Part shown: positions 12,021 through 25,421 of the stretch, one piece after another | Numbering within the stretch: position 1 is the first letter of the stretch | Layout of the letters: every line of letters starts with the position of its first letter | Assembly (NCBI GenBank): GCA_942486035.1 | Contig: CALNXK010000109.1 | Span: 862,501 to 926,500, forward strand | Reading direction: 5' to 3' | DNA: 64,000 nt | Origin: Porites lobata | Taxonomy: Eukaryota; Cnidaria; Anthozoa; Scleractinia; Poritidae | Translations under genes and position numbers: made by a program | Notes under the pieces: model-generated | What the model saw: only the letters and a program-made list of their open reading frames with translations | What the model was told of the DNA's origin: nothing | The model's database searches: none

Positions 12021-12870
12021 CCCATTCGCTCCTGGAGATTTTGCCGAAAAACGCATTTTGAAGCTAATCGAGTGGTTTTCTGGTCACTGTCGTGCTATAA
12101 AGAGCTAAAACTTACCACAAACCGGTTTACAGGTCGTACACCTCGCGGCCTTCTGATCCAGATGCAATATATCAGCTTGCGAAGTTCGGGCATGCGCAGA
12201 AAGCAAAATTTCGAGTTTTTGGGCTTAAAAGTGACACAGCAGTCGTGACTTTTACTTTTCCCTTTCTCTCCTCCCTTCTTTTTTCGCTTTTCTTGCCTCA
12301 TTTTTTTCCTCTTGCCGGGCATTTAGTGGGCTTCATTTTGGTGGGAAGAGTTTTTAGGAAAGCTTTTAAGATCTTACGATTAGGTGAAAGGAAAGGTAGG
12401 TGGGCAATGGAACAAGATTTTTATGGAGATTTTCAGGGCAATGTCACGTGGTTTTTTGCTTCTTTCTCCGGTGTCCTTGACTGAATAGTGCTCATTCTGG
12501 TATGGTTTGAAAGATCTCTTCACTCTGCACAAGTTAGCGAAGAAAGTTGTCCTTGACCGTTAAAACTGATGACGTCACAAAAGGTAGAAAGGACCTGGGG
12601 CCCGTTTCTCGAAAGTCCCGATGATTAACGGGCCCGGTAAGCTGTCTCCGTTTACATTAAAGATCGAGGTTTCAATAGTTTTGCATCTAACACGATAAAA
12701 CGGTCAGTTAATGAAACTAAATGGAGTAGTTTGCTAGCCAGGACCCGCGCTCTTATTCTTTATATTTCGATTTGAATTTTTGATTTCGGGCCCGTAAAGT
12801 TACTGGGACTTTCGAGAAACGGGCCCCTGGATCCGCACGGGCGGTTACGGGCGGTTCAGGGGCGAATGGG
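12021..12870. mobile_element. 850-bp TTAA-inserted element (piggyBac-like target site), non-autonomous
   Basis: TTAA lies at 12017-12020 and again at 12871-12874. The ends are CCCATTCGCTCCTGGAGA and, reversed, CCCATTCGCCCCTGAACC. The neighbouring repeat copy reads TTTTGTTAATCACTCG uninterrupted at about 11615-11630, which is the pre-insertion site with one TTAA. A TTAA duplication and CCC-starting ends are known for piggyBac elements. No transposase is encoded; the Lys/Arg-rich minus frame inside is low-complexity. Confidence 0.85.
12597..12827. mobile_element. MITE nested in the TTAA element
   Basis: GGCCCGTTTCTCGAAAGTCC on the left faces its reverse complement GGGACTTTCGAGAAACGGGCC on the right. 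CCTGG on both sides is a possible 5-bp target duplication. It is about 230 bp long and non-coding. Confidence 0.75.
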
Positions 12871-14139
12871 TTAATCACTCGTATGATTACAGACCGAATT
12901 GGACTCCACTCAATCCTGTTACCATTACTAATCATACAATCCTAACTATCCTGTACTATGGTTGTGTTTAAGAGTGGTTGTCAGAGAAAACCGGGCAAAA
13001 TGTTAAAAATGTAAACGGAAGGGGGTCAACAGAATAAGTTCATACTAACATCATAGATAGGTCTGGTGGAGTAATGGACAAATATAATAAACATAGGTTC
13101 TTCACTGCTCTTGTATTAGAGATACGAGCTTCACTCTATTCGACCCCCTCGGACGCCATTTTTATAAGCAAATTTTCACCATTTTCTGAAACTCACAGAA
13201 CCCTCAAAATTTAACGAGCGAAGTTTATTTTTTGTATGCGATACAACACATCATAGAACTACTTTCTAAAACCATAAGATTTGTTAAGCAGCGACGGACA
13301 AGACTAAAATTTTCTTATTTTATCTGACCTAAACTCGGTGTCTGCAAACGAGCAAAAAATCGGGCATTTTTGAATTGATCTACAGCGCACAACTAAAACG
13401 ACAGAACAACTCTGACAGCCAAATTGCAGTCTACTATCATCCATGTAACCAAAACACTAATAATCATTTTGGGCCATTGAAACAGGAAGAAATTAGAAAA
13501 CTCACATTTGTTATAGTTTCCAAGCTTTTTCTTGCAAACAGGCCGATCCCTTCGTGTTTGTTTTAAGTCCTCTTCGTGAATTTTCTTCCATATTTCGCTG
13601 TTAAGTATGTTCAGCAGCTGGAGAAAATATCAAAAAGCTCGAAATACTGCCTAGGTTACTTGTTCAAAGGGCAAAAAGTACTGAACAACAGGATGAAACT
13701 AGAAAATAACAAAGCGACGCCATCTTGAAAATTCAGCACTCAGGAGGGACTGGCACTAGTAGCTGCCTTGTCCACAACGTGATGAATTACCAAATAGATA
13801 AAAAACAAAAACAAACAAACAAACCGGCTTATCAGTTGCCTACTACAGTCCTATTTCTTCTTCAATCACTACTTTTAGTTGAATTTAGCTTTTTTTGTGT
13901 TGTCGGTCTTTTTTTTGGGGCGGAGTGATAGGGTTTGGGGAAGATGATCAATTGGCATTACTTTATTCAGTCTTCGTTTACTCTTCATTCACTTCCTTTT
14001 GAGTTATCCAGTATAAGTCTTTCCTTGGAATCTTTATTGTATCATCTATTTTTGCGTCAGTCTTCAATCACCGACCATGTCCGAAGGTTCCCTCATCTCC
14101 TGTTCATGATTTCATGATGCACAGTTTCATAGTCCGGAA

Positions 14140-14520
14140 GGCTTCGCCCGAAGGGTACCTCTTTCAAGCATCAGGTGTAATAAAGGGTAGGAAAATCACA
14201 AGTTGAAGTATGTGAAAGGAGAGGAAAATCTTTCATTAAGTATTTTAAAGGGCCTTTTATTAAATGCTTCGAAGAAACACGCCTTATGGCAATATCATTT
14301 ACATGTTAATTCAGTTAAAGGTTACACGAAAATGGCCCGAAGACCTCCTTTCTTACCGATTTATTCTCACGAAGCATATGTATGAAAGGGTGCAGCTTTT
14401 CAATGGAAGATACACGAAAGGATTACCTTTTCTCAAAAATAGTATATATAAGGATAAGGGACTGGACCTCGGGGCGAAACCTCTCCGAACAATGCTTTAT
14501 TGAGTAGCCTCCCACCACCT
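14140..14520. repeat. GGGGAGGCTCC repeat family, near-full copy
   Basis: Shares, in the same order, CAAGC(A/T)TCAGGT, AAAGGGTAGG, GTTGAAGTAT.TGAAAGG, TCAATGGAAG.TAC and GGACTGGACCTCGGGGCG with the copy at 25776-26228. It lies inside the 12968-17785 element. Confidence 0.6.
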
Positions 14521-15150
14521 CCCCTTCTCACTAGGGCTTTCCACAAGTTGCTCGGCAACTGTTTGGCAACGTCTAGTATTTCGAGCAACTTTTTGCGTTT
14601 CAAGCAACTTTTTACATACTTGCTGAGCAATTTCTCTAACTAGTTTTTTTTTTCCAATTCTGAGATATCTGAGCAGCTCTTAGTGCTTAAATTAGCCTTG
14701 CTTCCATATTGCACAGTGTTTTAGTAGACAATTTATGAATTTCCCTATGAAAAAGGAGCCAGATCCTCACCCCTTGGGGGCAGATGATGGGCGCAAGATG
14801 CAGCCGGGTTGCTAGGTCAGAGGTTTTTTTGAACAAAAAGGCAAAATGGGGGACTTCGATTCAAACTTGACTGACACGAGTGTCTGAGGTGAAGAAGGTC
14901 ATTCAACAATTTTAATGGCTCATACTAGAATTTTTACAAGATTAATATTAATATTGATGTGTAGTCTTTACTCATACATGGTTTACGGGCTACTGATGGC
15001 GGACAGACTTATCTAGCAACGCTAATTACGCTGCGAAATAGCTCAAAATTACGTTTTTATACTCTACCAGGAGCCATATTTATCTAAATCGGGGTAGTAG
15101 ACCGTAACTGGATACCTTTTCCAGGGATGGGGTTGACTTCATCGAAATAT

Positions 15151-15542
15151 CAGGAGCACCCAACGAGAAGATAGTTCAAAACCACCTAAACATAGGAATG
15201 TTAAACGCATTTAGTATTTAAACGGTAGATATAGGCATATTTTTATCCCGTAGAAATTTTTCATCTGTTCGGGTTTCTTAGCTGAAAGTTTAGCGATTCG
15301 AAAATTATAGGGATCAAAACTTACCTTTTCGAAAATTTCAGCCAGAAAAAAGGCTCCCGAAAATTCTAGGTGACTTTTTAAGGGTAAAAATCCGTTAGGC
15401 AATTATACCATTTTTTACATGCTCGAAAATCCTAGGAGAGGCAGGCAAGCAAGGAATTTTACAATGAAATGTTCCGAAAATTCTAAATCGCAAATCGTCT
15501 GCCGAACAGATATTTTCCGAAAATTGTCGTCGGTTGCCCCTG
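15151..15542. mobile_element. MITE, CAGGGGCACCCAACG family, with 6-bp target duplication
   Basis: The left end is CAGGAGCACCCAACG and the right end reversed is CAGGGGCAACCGACG. AAATAT flanks both sides directly. The interior closely matches 43181-43580 in the same orientation, for example TAAACGGTAGATATAGGCAT. Confidence 0.8.
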
Positions 15543-18364
15543 AAATATATATCATAGCAATTAAATGTGCTAATTTTAGAACATTTTGTGCCATCTCGTA
15601 TGATTCGCGCGCGCACTTTTTGCAACAGCGCCGTTGAAAAGATTAACAAACAAAATGGCATTGGAAATTATCTCCTTAGGAGATGAATAAATTCCATTTC
15701 TGTAATCATTGCCTCCTCTGAATTTAAGGCAAGACCTTGACAATTTCTCTAAATGTGAGGACTGTTTATGTTAAACAGCGTAGTGAGAGTGTTTTTGACA
15801 AATCCAGTGACGAGGAGATGTAGGAGATGTCAATTCTTGCACAGCTACACCAGTAAACTAAAAGGAACCTAGTGGCTGTAAACGTCCAGGTGTACGACTT
15901 CTATAAATGATCAATATGATGGAAAAGGTACCAACTCGAGTTAACACTCAGACCCCTTTTACAAATTTTTGAACGGCCAAAAACTTGCAGGGATTCGCCT
16001 TTTCTTTACATGCGACCGGCGGAACCGTGAAGTTTTTGAACTGCAAACAGTACCGCAATCTGTAAGAGAATTTGCGCGTTCCCTCTAAACGTGGCGTTTA
16101 TCTTGTGTGGACTGTGCAAAGAGCATTCTGAAAAAGAAGTGAGCAGGAAAAACAATGAGGGGAAGGGGTGCGGAGTGAGAGTCGTAAAAACCCCTTTAAT
16201 GGTACTTTTTAACAAAAGCTCCTTCCGGATCTTTCCGGTATACCGGGTTCTGGTAAACGCTATGAATGGTTTATTTTGACAGCTCTTGTCAACATTCGAA
16301 GGTCTATTACCTTATGGAAATGCGAAGTGACAGCGATGTGATCATCAGTTAAAAGGCTTACCTTCAAAAAAGTACTTCGTCCACTGGCTCTCTTGGCCGC
16401 TTCGCGGCCTAAAATGCCCGCTCCGCAGAACTGATTCAACTGCATGTACTATGTTTATTTTAATAAACAGTTGGTAATAAAAATTATTACAAATTTTACA
16501 GCAAGCAATATCCACTGCCCGCAGTTAGCCCGCACGCTTCGAAACTCGCGAGGTTGATACATAGCAAGTCCAGCTAGCTCGCATGAGAGCGAAGTTAAGC
16601 GATTCATAAAGAGACAAAATAGATCTTTAATATTATCTACATTCACGGGACACCTCTAAATGAGGAGGGAATGAAGCAATGCCAGTTAATCACCAATTAA
16701 CCTGCGATCAGGCGTTCTTCTAAAGCTAAATTCAACTAAAAGAAGTAATTGAAGAAGAAATAAGACTGGAGTAGGTCGCTGATAAGCTGGTTTGTTTGTT
16801 TTTTGTTTTTTATCTTATTGGTAATCAGGAGCCCATAGGCTCCTGGTAATAGTTCGTAATAGCCCACGTTCGATAAAGAAAAATTCTAACATGAATCCGA
16901 GGCTTTCTGGTTACATTTCTATATTAGGTTTGGTTTTCTATGTGCTCGTGTAAAATTTGAAATTTTTGTCCGTGTTAGATATCGAACGCAGCTACTAGTG
17001 CCAGTCCCTCCTGAGTGCTGAATTTTCAAGATGGCGTCGCTTTGTTATTTTCTAGTTTCATCCTATCGTTCAGCACTTTTTACCCTTTGAACAAGTAACC
17101 TAGGCAGTATTTCGAGCTTTTTGATATTTTCTCCAGCTGCTGAACATACTTTACAGCGAAATATGGAAGAAAATTCCCGAAGAGGACTTAAAGGGACACG
17201 AAGGGATCGGCCTGTTTGCAAGAAAAAGCTTGGAAACTATAACAAATATGAGTTTTCTAATTTCTTCCTGTTTCAATGGCCCAAAATGATTATTAGTGTT
17301 TTGGTTACATGGATGATAGTAGACTGCAATTTGGCTGTCAGAGTTGTTCTGTCGTTTTAGTTGTGCGCTGTAGATCAATTCAAAAATGCCCGATTTTTTG
17401 CTCGTTTGCAGACACTGAGTTTAGGTCAGATAAAATAAGAAAATTTTAGTCTTGTCCGTGGCTGCTTAACAAATCTTATGGTTTTAGAAAGTAGTTCTGT
17501 GATGTATTGTATCGCATGCGAAAAATAAACTTCGCTCGTTAAATTTTGAGGGTTCTGTGAGTTTCAGAAAATGGTGAAAATTTGCTTATAAAAATGGCGT
17601 CCGAGGGGGTCGAATAAAGAGATGCTCGTATCTCTAATACAAGAGCAGTGAAGAGCCTATGTTTATTATATTTGTCCATTACTCCACCAGACCTATCTGT
17701 GATGTTAGTATGAACTTATTCTGTTGACCCCCTTCCGTTGACATTTTTAACATTTTGCCCGGTTTTCTCTGACAACCACTCTTAAATATTTGTCTATCAT
17801 GAAACGCTCAGTATTATTTTTAGGACGAGCGCCTTTTTTTTTACGGAGATTATAAGAACAGACCTTCTTTGAAGAAATATATGGAGCTAGCGGGTGTAAG
17901 TTACTTTCTTAGAAATTTTACAGTCTTTCTTCTATAATAGATCCTTAATTGAAACGGGGTAAGAAATAAAACGGCGTTTATGATATCTATCTTAACTGGT
18001 TCTGTATAATATTAAGATCAGGTTCAGAACCCCCATACACGGGTAAACCATAGATAAAATTAGGCAAAACTACGGAAGTGAACAAGTGATCTATTTCGGC
18101 TTGTGAATATTGCTCTTTTCTAGGGGTCCTTAGAACATGGAAACATTTGTTTGCTTTAATTGATTTGAGTTAAACATGCGCCTGAAACTTGCAATCACTC
18201 TGGATCGTAACCTCCAGCAGAACAACACTACTGCATTGACAAGTGTCAAATACGGGGTTATATCGAGACTTGTTGCCTTTACTTCTGAAAATAAGTTCTT
18301 TACATTTTTTCGGATTGCATGACATGTTGTTCTAAAACGATTTTCATCACCATTTGATATACCT

Positions 18365-18450
18365 AAGCCTGGAAAAGGTACCCCTTTCGGGCGGAGCCTC
18401 CCCGTATAGGTCATCATAGGGAGTACCCCCCCCCCTCCCCCCCCAGCACC
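18365..18450. repeat. GGGGAGGCTCC-family fragment with poly(C) tract
   Basis: GGTACCCCTTTCGGGCGGAG followed by CCTCCCCGTATAGG matches the family ends at 10920 and 25830. It runs into a C-rich tract at about 18427-18445. Confidence 0.55.
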
Positions 18451-20576
18451 GCCTTTCCTTTTTTGACCAGTCCTAAAAAAAACAACGTTAACTCGCGTAA
18501 GCGACCGCGACCACTTTTTGGGGTTTGTTTTTAACGTCTTACAAGCGACCACTTGAGGTCATGGCTTGATCTTCTTGAAATAGCCACTTAAGAGATACGT
18601 TTCTTTCTCTTTCTTTTTTCACGTTTCAATTGGTGTTTGATTAATTCGCACACCTTTGGATATGGTTTGAAAGCGACCTCTCTGTTTCAATTTGTTCATT
18701 CCGTCTTTGGATCGTCTTTTTTACTGTCCTTACCAAAGACGGTGACTACATTTCAGTCATTGATTATAATGTTTTTGCCTTAATTTTCCTGTAACGCTAT
18801 GACAGGATCTCACACGCTCGCGAGCGAAATGATGCGCGACCAAAGCGCAACCACAACTTGACGTCATTAGCCATCTTCGATTTGTTCCTAGATGTGGTTT
18901 TCATGATGGCGAATATAACTCCGGAAACAGTTGCTTTAATGGAGACGACTAAGCTTATCTGACAAAATTAGAGGTGTCTAAACTAAAAATAGCTGGTCGA
19001 AAGAACAGTATAAAGTGAACTAACTTAAATAATCGTGTCTGAGTACTCTTTGATCATGACCATTTAGACAATTTATGAAGTTATCCTGTAACTGAGTAGA
19101 CTGCTTTAAAATGACTTTACTTATTATTTGGTATTTATTTTGAAATGTAAAAGGGTTGAGGGATAGTATAAACGGCAGAATAACAAGCTTCTCATAAACA
19201 ATTTCTGTGGCGATGTTAGTGTATTGAAATGGTCCTGATGTTAGACCTGCTCGTTGCACCACTCCTATCCGTTCCAAGCTTTATTTGTAAACTACTTCTG
19301 TACTTCTCACTTACACGTTTTATGCATGGATTTTCCCTTGGGGAGGTACTTTAGGAATTTTGGGGTTGGTTATATAAGCCGCTGTGATCCTAGAACCGCT
19401 AACTAGCCTAAACAAGACTGACTACAATCTTGGCACAAAAAGGATGGAAAATTTCGATCCCCTTCCTCCAAAATGAAGGATGGGAAAACGGCGCGTTTTG
19501 GCTTTCACGCGACTTCGTGGGATGGGGCTTTCTTTTCCATTTTTAATGTTTATTCTGTCCAAGATTGTAGAAGATTGTCCATGTTACCCTTCACTAGCCT
19601 GGCTTAAGTCCAAAAATCCCTCCCTATTCTAGAGTTGCTATCAGTTATCAGAAACTACTGAGGTCTCCAGAATAGTCCCGCCAAAACAAATACTTACTGG
19701 ATAAAATTAGAAAGTAATTTTAAATGCCGATTACATTGTCGAGACTAGAACCCTCAACCCTTATACTGGGCAGTCAGTATTACCCCCATTGCTTGGGTCG
19801 GGGGTGGGGGGCAGTATTTACTTCGCCAAAGAGCCGATTACTCCTGACTTTGTCGAGAATGGGCAGCGTTAACATTGAAGAAGTTGTAAGGGTTTACACT
19901 TTTTACCATTTTCTGTTTTAACCGCACTGATAAGTTCTTAAAATATTTAAAAGCCCCGAATACAGGTAGCTATACCGACGAGTTGCCTTGAAGTAAATAA
20001 TAATTATCCGTTTTATGCTTGATCTAGGCAGTTTGTTAACCTTTTTTGTTTGCCCTTATCATCCGTTACCCTAAAAGGTGATTTGTCGCGTAACTAAATT
20101 GCCAAAAAAAGGGAAAAAATTCATTTGCATTACATTCCAATCGTAAATTAACAGTCCAATACTGCAGTCTGACGTAGTCAAAAAGAAAACACACGTACTG
20201 TCGTCGTGACGTCACGTTACGATCGCCGCGTTTCTAACCCTGTTGCAATTTCTTCCTCGATCAGCTTTATTATCTTATTACTGAAGAAGAAAGAAAGATC
20301 CAGGCTAGTTCATTTATTTCTAAGATTTAGGTGAGCTAAATTAGGTTTGTGTTTACACCATTTGACTTAACCACATATTTCCCAGTATTGATCTTCAAGA
20401 AACATGAAATATTTACTGGGTTCATTTAACTTCCGCCCTCCAGGTTGACCGAGGTCACGCGCACGAATGGAACTGATGGTGCGCTGTTAAATGAATGAGG
20501 TCCAGTGTTAAGGACAATGGATGTCTTAAACAAAGCTTGAGCTCGAAAATAAGAGAAATCACTAAGTTTCGTCGCC

Positions 20577-23500
20577 ATGAGACAATCACCCTCGAACGAG
20601 AAGGGAGCTATCACGGACGTGAAAGTTGTTGATGTCGAGAAACGCAAGACCAAGGATTCAGGCTCTGCAAAGAATTATGTGCGTAAGATTTCACGTGTTA
20701 TTTTTGTTTGTTTACCGGCAGTTTACCGGCTATGTCTTATAGTATATTCTTAATAATTTGAAAATAATTCCAGGAGCAAAATTTGATACTTTTGTCTCTA
20801 TTTTACGCCTATAATTCTAGGAATACGAACTGAAAGTTACGTGGTCGGACGAAAACCAATATAACATATTCCGGCGATACAGCATGTTCTTTGATTTACA
20901 GGTGAGACAGCGTAATTGAATAACGTAATCTAGATTTCACACTATAGGACACCACATTGCAGCCTTTATTTCCTCGTTTTATTCCTGGGGTTTTTGTTGA
21001 CACAAGAAATAATAACAATTAGCAAAGTGCACAGCAAACTATTCAAATGACTCGCTAGGCGTCGATGCTTGAAATGGAATGAAGGCGTGATATTGGGCCT
21101 AGCAGGTGTAAAATCATCGATTGGAAAATGATAAGAATCGTGCTAATTACGACGTACAACCCTAAAAGTTATATGGTAAACCCGTTTGGTGTAAAAAAAA
21201 GTGTTAATCCTTTGCAAAATAACAAATCGTTAACGTTGTACGGATAAATGTTCAATTGAAATGTCAATTGTTTTCAAGCTAATCCTTATATGACATCAAA
21301 AGCTTTATAATCTGCTAGAGAATTCCTTTTTTTTCTTAGCCTCGACACCCCGAGTACACCATTGTTCTACAGTTTAAAGACATAACAATTAAGTTTAATT
21401 TTACATGTTCGACAGCTCTCCATCGATTCTTCATGAAAAGGTTAATTGCCTTTGTAGAAAGTTGAATATATCAGTTTAAAACAAAGGTAAAAAACGTCGA
21501 AAGGGGTGTTTTTATCTCGATTGGTTATGTCAAATTCCTTCTATTGATAATTCAGTCATCAAGTGATGCAAAGTAAACAAATCGGTCTTAATATAATTCG
21601 ATTTTTATCCCAGGTAATTTCATATAAAGTGATAAAATCTTCCTATGCTATGTCTTGAAAACAGTTTCAGATTAATTTTCAAGTGTTTGAAAAGAAGTCT
21701 GAAGGTCGGAGGGGACAAACACTTCCACGAATTCTTACATAGTGAAAACTGCCGCCGTTTCTCTGGAAACTTGTCGACCGGCAAAAATAATGCCGTCTGT
21801 TGTCATATCGGAATTTATAGCGCAGTATAATAAGGCCTTAATATATACTCTCAGAAAATAATTTATAAGAAGGAGAAAATAATAAGGAGGAAAATAAATC
21901 TGCCGTATTTGTTTTGCAATACGTACTTGTTTTAAAAGAAACATATGATATATAAAATAAAGCAAATGTATTTAAATTAGGGTGCTTGATCTTCATGGCT
22001 GAAATTCTTTCCCTGGTGCTCAAAAGGCACTTAAATCTTAGTGAATTATGCACCTTTCAGGGCATTTTCCCTGGGGATGCCTCTGGGGAGCCCCCCAAAC
22101 TCCTCCAAGGAAGGAGGCCCTTGTGCAGCCTTCAGTCACATAATCTGCTTAATGCAAAAAATTGTGGGATACAACTTAAAATGAGATGGGAAGAGCATGA
22201 GAAAATTGCTATATTGGAAAGTCAATTTTGAAAAGACCAAATTTTATGGGTGTTGAAATGTCTTTAAAATTATAAGGTTTGTATTGAAAAAAATTGCTGC
22301 AGTTTCAAATTCATTGACATCTGTCCTGAAATATTGTTGCTCTCATGTTTAGCAATTTCCCGGCCCTTCCCCTCTTCCCCTCCTTCTGCAGACACCTGGA
22401 TCCCATCAGAATCTGGAAGCAGGTGCAGGGTTCTAATCCAAGTCTTTTTTAGATGTCAAGACTGGTTTATCACAAATTAAGCTATTCAGATATCCCTGAT
22501 TTTCAAGGTGCCGTATAAAAAGATCACCAAATTATTAAGAAATTCAAGTTCAAGACTTATTCAAAAGTACGTTGAATGTAGCAATACAAAAAATTAGGGC
22601 TAGCTTACCATGTTACATTATTGAGACGTATTGCATTGGAAAAGTGCAGAGTGGCCAAAGCAGCAATTGAATAAATAAATAATTAACAGAGCAAAAAAAA
22701 AATTAAACTGTAAATGTTTTTTGGAGGTGCAGTGACAGTTGACAGTTCTAAGAGCTGATAACTGACAAAACAAATCAACAGAAATGCAATCAAAGCATAT
22801 CCCAAATACTGCTGAAAAGTTATTGTGTTGCAAGAAACGCCATTTGGTTGTGTTACGTTGCATTTTCAAGCAATGTAAATATTTTGAGGGGTGTCTGTAT
22901 TCACCTACATGAAATTTCCTTTTGTTTCCAGGCTGGCTTGAAAAATCTATTTCAGGAAAGGCAAAACAGTGGTCTTACAATTCCAGAACTACCTGGTAAG
23001 AAGATTACACAAATTTGAACTCATATATTATATGATACAGTTATATGGAGGATGACGAAAATACAAAAAAGAGCAGAAGTCCTCATTTGTCTTTAATAAC
23101 ATAAATGCATGAGTCCAACAGCATTTACAAGATGGCTTATGAGATTTGTTTGCCTGTGAATGTAATATTACATAGGGTGTTTTAATTCCATTCCATTAGT
23201 TTTTGTATCTATATATTAAAGTTGTCCTAAGATTTATGGGGTGGATCAGTTGAGACAAATGCTGTTCTAAATCACAAAGGAAGGCGTCATGTTGGGATGA
23301 AGGACTATTACAGCAGTACAGTAGTTTTTTAGCACGAGAGATTTTGTAATATCATGTGTTTAACCTAGGATATAGTAATTTTATGGTAGACAGGAATACC
23401 ACAACTGCTAAATTAGTTTAACGGTTGGGTACAATTCTCCTTTAGTCACATTTGCTTTTATTGCACTAGCAAATCACTTTGACCCTTAAAGCAGGATTAT

Positions 23501-25421
23501 TGTTTGGGTCGAACCCTTATAAGTAAGGTCTGATGCATGAGTTGCCAGAACAAAATTATTTGTTTTATTCCATAATATGTATTTTACCGCGATATAAATG
23601 CTGTCTACAAATCATCAAAGTCACCAGATCAAGGATCATTTATTTTGAATTATATGCATATATTAAACATTAGTTATTAATATCCATGTGCATTCAGAGC
23701 TTTTAATTAGTCTCTTTCAATGCTAGCCAGTTATATATGTTAAACATGCAGGTTTATCAGCAATTCTGTCTTTTCACACTGAACAGTTACTCGATTTGCT
23801 GGTGGGATGTTGTTTGGAGCATTTTCAAAGAAACAGTGTAAAAATGTTGAAGAATTTTGCCAGGTAACTATTGAAAATTAAGAACGACGTTAATTGAAAT
23901 TTCAATAATATATTCATAGCTTTGTAATCAGCAATTATGTAACTTATAATTTGTGTTATGAATCTTTTGCCAAGATCATGCAGTTGTTGAAGCAATGTTA
24001 GCAGTGTAATAAGTGTCCTTCTGGTCACTGTGGGGCCATGCTATTTCACTAGAGCCTCCAAAAACTAAATTAATATACAGTTGTGAACCTCCTTTATGTG
24101 GCCACCCTTGGTGTAACAACAAGTGTTCACTTAATGAAGGGTGGCAGTCCGATAATCTTTAGAAGAAACATGGACTTAATCATCATAAAACAATTAACAA
24201 ACACCAAGTGGAAGCGGTATCACTGGCGCACAAACAGGACTGTAGCATCCATATCTGCACATATACGCCCGTGTATATACAGCGGAAATCTGGGAATATT
24301 ATATATTTTTTTCTATTTTGAAAGCATTTTTAGTATTAAATCGGGATGACAGATAAATCTTTTGGATTATATTAGTGTCTCTGTGTTAGTATTTCCTTTA
24401 ATTTTATCCATTATTATTCTATAAGCTGACTGCAAACAACGTTATAGTGGGGTGACTGATGAGGGATTGAACTCTCTTGTAATTCTACACATACACTAGC
24501 ATAAGGACATTGATGTTTAATAGTTTGCCCATTTGAAGGGTAGAAGTCTTTTCTTTGCTTGTAACCTCTTTGATAGCGTCACTAAGTTTTATAATATCTT
24601 TTTTTCCACAAACATTGTACCTAATGCTGATAACATGAGTGACAGGTAATTTAATGAAAATGTTTCGTGGAAAAAATAAGAAATGGCATTTCCAAGACCC
24701 TAAATTTAAAAGATTTCTACCGGAACATGTCTCCGCACCCTCCGTACTCTAACTACTCTTCCTGCATGTGTGACCTTCAAAAGCTCACACCACGTACATG
24801 CACCCCTGACAATCATGCATCACCTTCTACCTCCGATTGTATTTTCCTTCATAATATTTTTAATATGAAGCGAAACTAAGTGTATCAAGTATTTGATGGT
24901 GGTTTAACAGAGGTGACATAAAAAACACCTCTTGTCAGGATCTGGCCAAAAGGTGATCGTGGCCACTTGATGAGGTGGCTGCTTAGTAGAGTTGAGAAGT
25001 CATTATGTCACATTGCCATGGTAACAAAATTTCTGGATCACAACAAACCGAAAGCATCACTCAATAAGAAATGTACAAAAAACGTGCTGCACGTGTGAAG
25101 ATGTTGTTTTGCTAACATAAACTTATTGCTTTTTTGCTGTTCTCTTTGCCATGCATTGCGGCCATCATTGCTTAAGGTCGCCATTGTTGTGATCCAGAAA
25201 TTTTGCTACCATGGTAATGGGATGTCACACTTCTCTCTATAGACGTGTCATTTCCAATTTGTTGCATGCTGACAAGTTCTTTTAATTCAATTTTTAATTT
25301 TTTTTTTCCAGAAAGTTATCCATTTGCCCTATGTTGTGTCCCAGTCTGATATTGTCTTGGCCTTCTTCAGTCGATGGGGAACAGACCATGCTGGCATGTT
25401 AAGGAATGACATTGAAAGAAA
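20577..25421 (+). other. PX domain-coding exons 1-5
   Basis: Five exons give MRQSPSNEKGAITDVKVV at the start, then YELKVTWSDENQYNIFRRYS, GLTIPELP, FAGGMLFGAF and VIHLPYVVSQSDIVLAFF. The RRY motif and the PxxP-type IPELP turn are diagnostic PX features; the arginine of RRY contacts the lipid phosphate in known PX domains. The C-terminal LP..VS.S..VLAFF helix resembles p47phox. Confidence 0.88.

Larger units (their letters stand above)
11310..12932. repeat. Two adjacent copies of one repeat, the second interrupted
   Basis: Copy 1 (about 11310-11672) and copy 2 (from about 11673, resuming after 12870 and ending near 12932) share TCTGATTGGCTCTCAACTGC-type sequence, CGCGCCATCACG.GCGCGCTT, and an inverted-repeat core. 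In the core, GTCCAATTC.GTCTGTAATCA faces TGATTACAGACCGAATTGGA. Copy 2 contains the 850-bp insertion 12021-12870. Confidence 0.75.
12968..17785. mobile_element. 4.8 kb foldback element with about 0.9 kb inverted arms
   Basis: The left arm (12968-13890) is repeated in reverse complement at 16724-17785. Examples are ATCTACAGCGCACAACTAAA (left, 13377) and TTTAGTTGTGCGCTGTAGAT (right, 17357), and CAGCACTCAGGAGGGACTGG against CCAGTCCCTCCTGAGTGCTG. The right arm has an extra stretch at about 16821-16985. The core holds a GGGGAGGCTCC-family repeat and a MITE at 15151. No transposase was found. Matching frames at 13375-13566 and 17151-17378 are simply the two arms. Confidence 0.85.
7476..20576. other. 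Intergenic region rich in transposons; no gene supported
   Basis: Between the Piwi stop and the start of the PX-SH3-SH2 gene I see no frame with recognisable protein similarity and plausible splice sites. Named repeats within it are listed separately. The stretches 10100-10480, 17790-18360 and 18560-20570 show nothing beyond AT-rich sequence. The promoter and any non-coding 5' exon of the downstream gene should lie at the right edge, but no TATA box or other clear element was identified. Confidence 0.6.

Noticed and set aside
12095..12322. Minus-strand Lys/Arg-rich frame (MPGKRKKMRQEKRKKKGG...)
   Set aside because: It lies wholly inside the non-autonomous TTAA element and is low-complexity.
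18130..18552. 140-codon minus-strand frame with a glycine run
   Set aside because: The glycine run is the poly(C) tract and the surrounding part is a GGGGAGGCTCC-family repeat.
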